NCBI GenBank assembly: GCA_024710165.1
Contig: JANJVG010000206.1
Span: 1 to 36,894, forward strand
Direction of reading: 5' to 3'
DNA: 36,894 bases
Source: Burkholderiaceae bacterium
GTDB taxonomy: Bacteria; Pseudomonadota; Gammaproteobacteria; Burkholderiales; Burkholderiaceae_C
Shown here: positions 32,092 through 36,894 of the stretch, piece after piece
Numbering within the stretch: position 1 is the stretch's first letter
Layout of the letters: every line of letters starts with the position of its first letter
Notes under the pieces: generated by a model
Seen by the model: the letters and a program-made list of their open reading frames with translations, nothing else
Database searches by the model: none
Told to the model about the DNA's origin: nothing
Position numbers and translations under genes: made by a program

Positions 32092-33674
32092 GGGGTACTC
32101 TCCAGAGGCAAAAATGGTTCGGTGGCGCCGGTGCGTGCGCGCAATTGGCTGAGGGCGGCGGCCAGCGCCGCCTCGTCGCCACGGTCCGCCCAGGCCACAT
32201 GCCAGCGTTCCGCAGGCACCGTGGCCCGTAGATGGGGGGGGCGCTCACCACCCAGGCGCTGCTGCGTCCAGCGCTGGCCCAGGCGGAATTCGCATCCGCC
32301 TTCGCGGCAGCCGCTGACAAGCACGCCGTCAGCGCCGCCGCGCAGCGCGTATTCGATGAATGAGGGCGGGAGCATACCAGCGCACACCAGGCTGAAATGC
32401 AGCACGTCGGGAGCGGCCGTGGTGTCAGCGCGCGCGCCGTGGTCACAGCCGAAGACGACGTAGCGGCGCGGGCCGGGCATGGCGGCCAGGCCTTGCAGCA
32501 GGCGCTCGCGCAGGTCATGGATGGGCCACTGCGGCATGTCGATCCCGGTGACCAGCCTCTCTGTGCTGCGGAATGGTGTGGAGGAGGGACAGGCACCAAC
32601 GCAGATGCCGCAGCTTGCGCACAGGTCTGCATCGACCACCGCCAGTTCCACGCCTCGCCGTCCGTTGGTGTGCGGCACCATGGTGACGGCGGAGTAGGGG
32701 CAATCGTCGAAGCAGCGACGGCAGCCGCTGCAGTTGCCCGGATCGACAACGGCCACGGGCTGCGCACGCGCGGGCAGCAGTGGCAGTGCCAGCAGCACGG
32801 CGAATGCCGCCACGAGCAGAATCCACACCGCGATGGGGGAAGTGGCATCCGTCAGCGGATGGATGAAGAGCAGTATCCAGTCGAGCTGCAGGTTCTGGGG
32901 AACCGTGGCCAGGTTGGCCGGCCCCTGGCTGCGCACGGGAAGCACGAGCGCCAGCAGCAGCAAGGTGGCCGCCGTGGCCAGTGCCATCGCACGGGGCGGA
33001 AAGACGCGGGCGTGGCTGATGCGCTGGATGTGGAACCACAGCCCGAACACCATCAGCAGGGGCATGCCCAGGTGAACGAAGACGAACAGCGTGAACAGGC
33101 GGTTCAGGTTGGCGTCGCCGAGGAAATTGCGTGCGAGGGGCGACGCAAGAAAGGGCAGCGCGTCGAACCACTCCGCCGTGGCGATGGCGGAGAACTGGCC
33201 CAGCTGGTCCCAGTTGAGCCAGAAACCGCCGATGCCGCAGACGAAGGCCAGGGCAATCAGGGGAATGCCGGTCAGCCAGGGAACGGCGCGAAAGCCCTTG
33301 TAGCGGCCCAGCACCCATTCTCGCGCGAGGTGCGCGAGCATGACGATGACGAAGCCGTCGGCCGCGTAGCGGTGCAGTCCGCGCAGGGCCGTGCCCAGCA
33401 TCCAGGGCACCTGCGACAGTTCATCAATGGAGCGGTATGCCCCCGCCGCCGAGGTGTCGAGCAGCACATAGAGCACCACGCCACTGACCACCAGCAGCCA
33501 GAAGAGCATGAACCCCAGTGCACCGAGATGTTTGAGCGGGTTCAGGGCGCCGCCAAACGGCACATCGAAGACATGCTCAATGGCGCGGTAGGCATCGGCG
33601 ATGCGGGGAACCGGGGAGGTGGACTGCTGAACGGGGAGGTCTTCGCGAACGAAGCCTGAACCAGAAGGCGACAT
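32088..33674 (-). CDS. Cytochrome b - 2x[4Fe-4S] - MvhD/FlpD fusion
   Basis: This is a 528-residue multi-domain electron carrier. The cytochrome b N-terminal domain (about 35-220) has complete heme pairs H101/H115 and H201/H215. Two further membrane helices (about 230-247, 262-297) follow. Two ferredoxin [4Fe-4S] motifs are C315-x2-C318-x2-C321-x3-C325 and C352-x2-C355-x2-C358-x3-C362. The C-terminal domain (about 400-480) resembles the delta subunit of methyl-viologen hydrogenase (MvhD/FlpD), with C410, C431, C456 and C461 as likely [2Fe-2S] ligands. That domain normally passes electrons to heterodisulfide reductase-type flavoproteins. ATG 33674 lies 13 bases after the SCO stop. The membrane part is clearly paralogous to the fusion protein at 28218-30143. 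Confidence 0.88.
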   Translation of the reverse strand: MSPSGSGFVREDLPVQQSTSPVPRIADAYRAIEHVFDVPFGGALNPLKHLGALGFMLFWLLVVSGVVLYVLLDTSAAGAYRSIDELSQVPWMLGTALRGLHRYAADGFVIVMLAHLAREWVLGRYKGFRAVPWLTGIPLIALAFVCGIGGFWLNWDQLGQFSAIATAEWFDALPFLASPLARNFLGDANLNRLFTLFVFVHLGMPLLMVFGLWFHIQRISHARVFPPRAMALATAATLLLLALVLPVRSQGPANLATVPQNLQLDWILLFIHPLTDATSPIAVWILLVAAFAVLLALPLLPARAQPVAVVDPGNCSGCRRCFDDCPYSAVTMVPHTNGRRGVELAVVDADLCASCGICVGACPSSTPFRSTERLVTGIDMPQWPIHDLRERLLQGLAAMPGPRRYVVFGCDHGARADTTAAPDVLHFSLVCAGMLPPSFIEYALRGGADGVLVSGCREGGCEFRLGQRWTQQRLGGERPPHLRATVPAERWHVAWADRGDEAALAAALSQLRARTGATEPFLPLESTP

Positions 33675-33687
33675 TGAACGGCGGGCG

Positions 33688-34542
33688 TCAGACGCTGCGC
33701 GCCCCCTTGGAGCGGGCGCCCGGCCGGTTCGAGCGCCACTCATTGAAGAAAAACACCAGCATGAGAATGAAAAAAGTCACGCCGCCCGCGATCTGGATGG
33801 GCAGTGTGTAGTCCACGCGGTACGAGCCGGTCTTGGGGTCGTACACGGTGCACAGAATGCGAATGCGGTCCATCACGTCGTCGAGCATCGTGGCGGGCTC
33901 TACCGGCATGCCGCTGAGCAGCTGCTTGATCGGCTCGCCGATCTCGGCGGGCTTGATGCTCTCACCATAGATCTGGCGCACGATGCGGCCGTCGGCATCG
34001 AGCAGCGACACCTGGAGCACATGGTCGAAGCCGGCCGGGGTCGGCGCATAGACAAAACCGAAGTCCTTCGCAATGGCACCAATCGTGCTCATGGAAGGGC
34101 TCAGAAATTCCCAGCTGGGCTGGTTGATCTGGTACTGGGCGGCAAACGCCTTGAGCGCCACGGGCGAATCGTCGGGCTGGTTGAAACCAATGCTCACCAC
34201 GTTGAACTGGCTGGTGCCGAAGACTTTCTGCAGGCCCTGCACGGTTTCCTGCAGCGAACGCGTGGTGGTGGGGCAGACCTGGAAGCAGCCTGTGTAGATA
34301 AAGCTGACCAGCAGCGGCTTGCCCCGGTAAGAGGACAGCCGCACGGGACGGCCCTCGCGGTCGAGCAGGGTATGGTCGCCGACTTTGCGGCCAACCGCCT
34401 CCTGGCTCAGGCGCAGCGCCATATCACGATCCAGGCCCATGTCGGTGTGCGACGCGGCCTGGGAAGAATGGGGCAGCAGCAGGCCCATGACCAGACACAG
34501 CGCCACCGCGAGGTATCCGCGAAGAAGGGCTGTGGTATGCAT
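33688..34542 (-). CDS. SCO1/SenC family copper chaperone-like protein
   Basis: This 284-residue exported thioredoxin-fold protein has a signal sequence or N-terminal helix (residues 7-29, ending SQAAS). The copper site is C86-F-Q-V-C90 (FIYTGCFQVCPTTTRSLQET) with H174 in GFDHVLQVSLLD. It also has a C-terminal membrane helix (about 250-270). SCO proteins deliver copper or electrons to the CuA/CuB centres of heme-copper oxidases. In ammonia oxidisers a senC gene accompanies the norSY genes of an unusual NO reductase. An AGGAA Shine-Dalgarno sequence precedes the ATG at 34542. It lies between heme O synthase and the first cytochrome b fusion in the operon. Confidence 0.92.
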   Translation of the reverse strand: MHTTALLRGYLAVALCLVMGLLLPHSSQAASHTDMGLDRDMALRLSQEAVGRKVGDHTLLDREGRPVRLSSYRGKPLLVSFIYTGCFQVCPTTTRSLQETVQGLQKVFGTSQFNVVSIGFNQPDDSPVALKAFAAQYQINQPSWEFLSPSMSTIGAIAKDFGFVYAPTPAGFDHVLQVSLLDADGRIVRQIYGESIKPAEIGEPIKQLLSGMPVEPATMLDDVMDRIRILCTVYDPKTGSYRVDYTLPIQIAGGVTFFILMLVFFFNEWRSNRPGARSKGARSV

Positions 34543-34564
34543 GGGGAGTTCCTGCCGCTGGAAG

Positions 34565-35464
34565 TTATCGCATGAAGCCGTCGATGCAGGCAGCGACCAG
34601 CAGGACGCTCAACTGCACCAGCGATGCGAAAAAGGAGCCCATGGCCGAGGCACGGTTGGTGTCGCGCGCCAGAAGCCAGGATTTGTACACGAAATGCAGG
34701 CCGCCAGCGAGTGCGCCAACGGCATAGACGGGACCCGCACCGAAGCCCAGGGGCAACAGCGAGGCCACGAACAACGCCACCGTGCTGACCAGAACCGTGC
34801 GCGCTGCACGCTCAGGCCCCACGACGACGGGCAGCATGGGCACGCCTGCCTGGGCATAGTCCGCACGGTTGGCGATGGCCAGGCTCCAGAAGTGGGGCGG
34901 CGTCCAGAGGAACAGAACGAGCGCCAGCAGCATGGGCAGGGGCCCGAGCTGCGGATCGATGGCGGCGGCACCCGCGAGCACCGCGAAGCTGCCTGCCAGG
35001 CCGCCGATGACGATGTTCATCGTGCTGCGGCGCTTCAGCCACAGGGTATAGACCACCCCGTAGAAGAAGGCGCCCAGGAAGACGTACAGCGCGGCCATCC
35101 CGTTCAGCACCAGCCACGCCGCCGCCACGGCCCCCGCCAGCAGCACGGCCATGAGGGCCAGCCAGGCGGGGTGGTGGGGCAGCGCACCGGTGGCGAACGC
35201 GCGGCCGCGCGTACGCGCCATCAGGCGGTCGCTTTCGTGCTCGACATACTGGTTGAACGCACCCGCGCTCGCCGACGCGATGAGCACCGACAGCGCCAGC
35301 ACGAGGACCTGTGCCATGCTGGGCGAGGGGCCGGGCGAGACCGCCATGCCCACGAGCGCGGTAATCATGATCAGCACACCGATGCGCAGCTTGAACAGCG
35401 AGATGACGTCGCGCGTCAACTGCGCTGCACTGCGCCCGGCGGGCTTGAGCGTGGTGGTGTGCAT
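34565..35464 (-). CDS. Protoheme IX farnesyltransferase (heme O synthase)
   Basis: This 299-residue UbiA-superfamily membrane prenyltransferase (CyoE/CtaB) converts heme B to heme O with farnesyl diphosphate. The allylic diphosphate/Mg motif is N71-x3-E75-x3-D79 followed by RLMARTRGRAF. The second conserved regions are YTLWLKRRSTMNIVIGGLAG and LWTPPHFWSLAIANRADYAQ. About nine membrane helices are predicted. It is placed 15 bases after a heme-copper subunit I gene and before SCO, so the enzyme complex probably uses heme O or A in at least one site. The genome may carry another copy for the main oxidases. Confidence 0.94.
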   Translation of the reverse strand: MHTTTLKPAGRSAAQLTRDVISLFKLRIGVLIMITALVGMAVSPGPSPSMAQVLVLALSVLIASASAGAFNQYVEHESDRLMARTRGRAFATGALPHHPAWLALMAVLLAGAVAAAWLVLNGMAALYVFLGAFFYGVVYTLWLKRRSTMNIVIGGLAGSFAVLAGAAAIDPQLGPLPMLLALVLFLWTPPHFWSLAIANRADYAQAGVPMLPVVVGPERAARTVLVSTVALFVASLLPLGFGAGPVYAVGALAGGLHFVYKSWLLARDTNRASAMGSFFASLVQLSVLLVAACIDGFMR

Positions 35465-35479
35465 GGCGCAGTATCCCGC

Positions 35480-36894
35480 TTAGCTAAGGCCCCAGAGCTG
35501 ACCGAGGTACTTCCAGTTGATGAAGTAGTAGAGCACGAAGGTCACGAGGAAGAACACAGCCAGCACGAAAGTGCCAGGAGCCACGAAACCTGCGGAACCG
35601 TACGTCTGGGCGGCAGCGGTGGGAGCAGCGCGCATCACCGGGGTGAACTTGGCGCTCACGGTGCCGGTATCCAGCTTCTTGCCCCACAGCAGCGAGCCGA
35701 CGGTGATGTAGATGTAGATCGCACCACCGGCGATGGCAATGATGCCGCCAACGCTGACCAGGCCCATCATCAGGTAGGCAGCGCCGGGCCATTCGTAGGC
35801 CAGGGCCGCGCCGCTGAAGGCCATGTCCCAGTGACGGCGGGAAACGCCCAGCGTGCCGGCGCCCATCATCACGAGGCAGAAGAAGTACATCGAGAAACCG
35901 AACAGGTACGGCTGGATCTTGGCCAGGCCCGGGTTGATCATCTCGCGACGGAACAACACGGGAATCAGGAAGTACGTCAGCGACATGAAGGTCAGCGTCG
36001 TACCGATCACCACGGTGGCGTGGAAGTGGCCAGGCACGTAAATGGTGTTGTGGATCAGCAGGTTCAGCTGCTCGGTACCCATCATCACGCCGGTGATGCC
36101 GCCCAGGAAGCCGAAGCCCACGAGCGAGATGAACACGCCGGAGAACACGGGGTTGCCCCAGGGTGCCTTGCGCAGCCACTCAAACAGGCCCTTGTCGTAG
36201 CCGCGTGCGCGCTGGGCCACTTCCATGGCACCAGGAATCGACAGCGCGTGGATCATCGAAGCCAGCACGGCGAAGTACATGAAGTAGCTGGTGTTCACCA
36301 CTTTCCACTCGGTGCTGATGCCGGGGTCGGCCAACAGGTGGTGGGCACTGGCAAGCTGCAGGAACAGGATGTACAGCAGGAAGGCGCCACGGCTGACGCG
36401 CTCGGACATGGGCTTGGCACCGAAGGCGATGGCCGCCACGGCATACCAGATCGAGATGTGCGCCGCCACGTTGATTTGCTGCGACGAGTGCCCGAAAGCC
36501 CACCAGATGGTGCGGTAGATCAATGGATCGACTTCACTGATGAGGCCAATGGCCATCATGTAGGTGGGGATCAGGATGATCGCGCCGGAGGCAATGGTGA
36601 ACACCGCGATGATGGCGGCCGTGATGGCGCCAAACGTCACCAGGGGCACCGAGCCTTCGTAGGTTTTTTCGCGCTTGGCGACCACCAGCGTGCCGAAAAA
36701 CACAAAACACGCAATCAGGGCGCCGACGGCGAACAGGATGAGGCCCAGGTAGAACCACGACGACGCCATCATGGGCACGTACGAGGTCATCATGACGCTG
36801 GAGCCGCCCTGGAACACCGTCAGGTTGTTCATCACCGCGCCGATCAGCATCAGTGCGAAGGCCGCCCAGGCGATCTTGGGTGTGGCAATGCGGC
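35480..36894 (-). CDS. Heme-copper oxidoreductase subunit I (B-type-like, lacks active-site Tyr), 5' end outside window
   Basis: 471 codons are visible; the frame stays open to the window edge and an ATG at 36850 is internal. The relevant ligands, counted from that Met, are H121 (WWAFGHSSQQ), H170/H171 (LASAHHLLADPGIS) and H275/H277 (VPGHFHATVV). CuB and heme ligands of helices VI, VII and X are thus present. The oxidase Tyr at H+4 of helix VI (HPxVY in B-type ba3 enzymes) is Gln125, and the Pro is Ser. The overall pattern (ADPG, HNTIYVPGHFH) is closest to B-type enzymes. Lack of the Tyr is a property of NO reductases. Ammonia oxidisers have a comparable norY-senC arrangement, so a sNOR-like function is my best guess. 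Confidence 0.88.
   Translation of the reverse strand, partial: RIATPKIAWAAFALMLIGAVMNNLTVFQGGSSVMMTSYVPMMASSWFYLGLILFAVGALIACFVFFGTLVVAKREKTYEGSVPLVTFGAITAAIIAVFTIASGAIILIPTYMMAIGLISEVDPLIYRTIWWAFGHSSQQINVAAHISIWYAVAAIAFGAKPMSERVSRGAFLLYILFLQLASAHHLLADPGISTEWKVVNTSYFMYFAVLASMIHALSIPGAMEVAQRARGYDKGLFEWLRKAPWGNPVFSGVFISLVGFGFLGGITGVMMGTEQLNLLIHNTIYVPGHFHATVVIGTTLTFMSLTYFLIPVLFRREMINPGLAKIQPYLFGFSMYFFCLVMMGAGTLGVSRRHWDMAFSGAALAYEWPGAAYLMMGLVSVGGIIAIAGGAIYIYITVGSLLWGKKLDTGTVSAKFTPVMRAAPTAAAQTYGSAGFVAPGTFVLAVFFLVTFVLYYFINWKYLGQLWGLS

Noticed and set aside
28218-33674. Possibility that the cytochrome b fusions are parts of a standard bc1 or b6f complex
   Set aside because: No Rieske protein, cytochrome c1 or full cytochrome b C-terminal domain is encoded in the window, and both proteins carry cytosolic donor domains instead.

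Overview
The window looks like a chromosomal segment of a high-GC betaproteobacterium of the family Comamonadaceae (Acidovorax-like). The grounds are GC-rich codon use, Burkholderiales-type neighbours (MFS-ssb, lplT/alr) and at least nine dispersed copies of the AGCTGC-AGCGCTT intergenic element that I know from Comamonadaceae genomes. No tRNA, rRNA, CRISPR array or insertion sequence was seen.

Left part (1-5851): the 5' end of proA (minus strand) lies directly behind a three-gene xre / MNT nucleotidyltransferase / HEPN toxin-antitoxin-like operon with a 14-bp palindromic operator candidate. It is followed by two less GC-rich lipoprotein genes, a small hypothetical gene, ssb, a drug-type MFS transporter and a Cys-type glutathione peroxidase. 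Middle part (6062-22719): ordinary housekeeping and signalling genes. These are a DUF2251 protein, lplT, alr, a PAS-GGDEF cyclase, a transglutaminase-like protein, a hotdog thioesterase, a ferric-reductase-like flavocytochrome, a GGDEF-EAL protein with an altered ExTE motif, a hydroxypyruvate isomerase-like protein, a chemoreceptor, an M20 peptidase, an alpha/beta hydrolase and an MFS transporter. A 188-bp imperfect palindrome supplies the stop codon of the flavocytochrome gene.

Right part (22735-36894) is the most interesting. A plus-strand cluster ubiU-ubiV-ubiT-(DGC protein)-ubiX-ubiD encodes the O2-independent ubiquinone hydroxylation system plus the flavin prenyltransferase/decarboxylase pair. 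It sits behind an FNR-type site placed at about -41.5 from a plausible start point. A six-cysteine DGC-domain protein is translationally coupled between ubiT and ubiX.

Converging on it from the minus strand is a compact seven-gene respiratory operon, cut by the window edge. In transcription order it has an unusual heme-copper oxidoreductase subunit I without the active-site Tyr, heme O synthase, SCO/SenC, cytochrome b fused to two [4Fe-4S] clusters and an MvhD/FlpD domain, a small anchored protein, a second divergent heme-copper subunit I, and cytochrome b fused to a plant-type [2Fe-2S] ferredoxin and an FAD/NAD reductase. The two cytochrome b fusions are paralogues with different electron-input tails. 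My inference is an NAD(P)H- and ferredoxin-type-donor-linked quinone/heme-copper (possibly NO-reducing) electron-transfer module, used under low oxygen together with the anaerobic ubiquinone genes. I know of no described complex with this composition.
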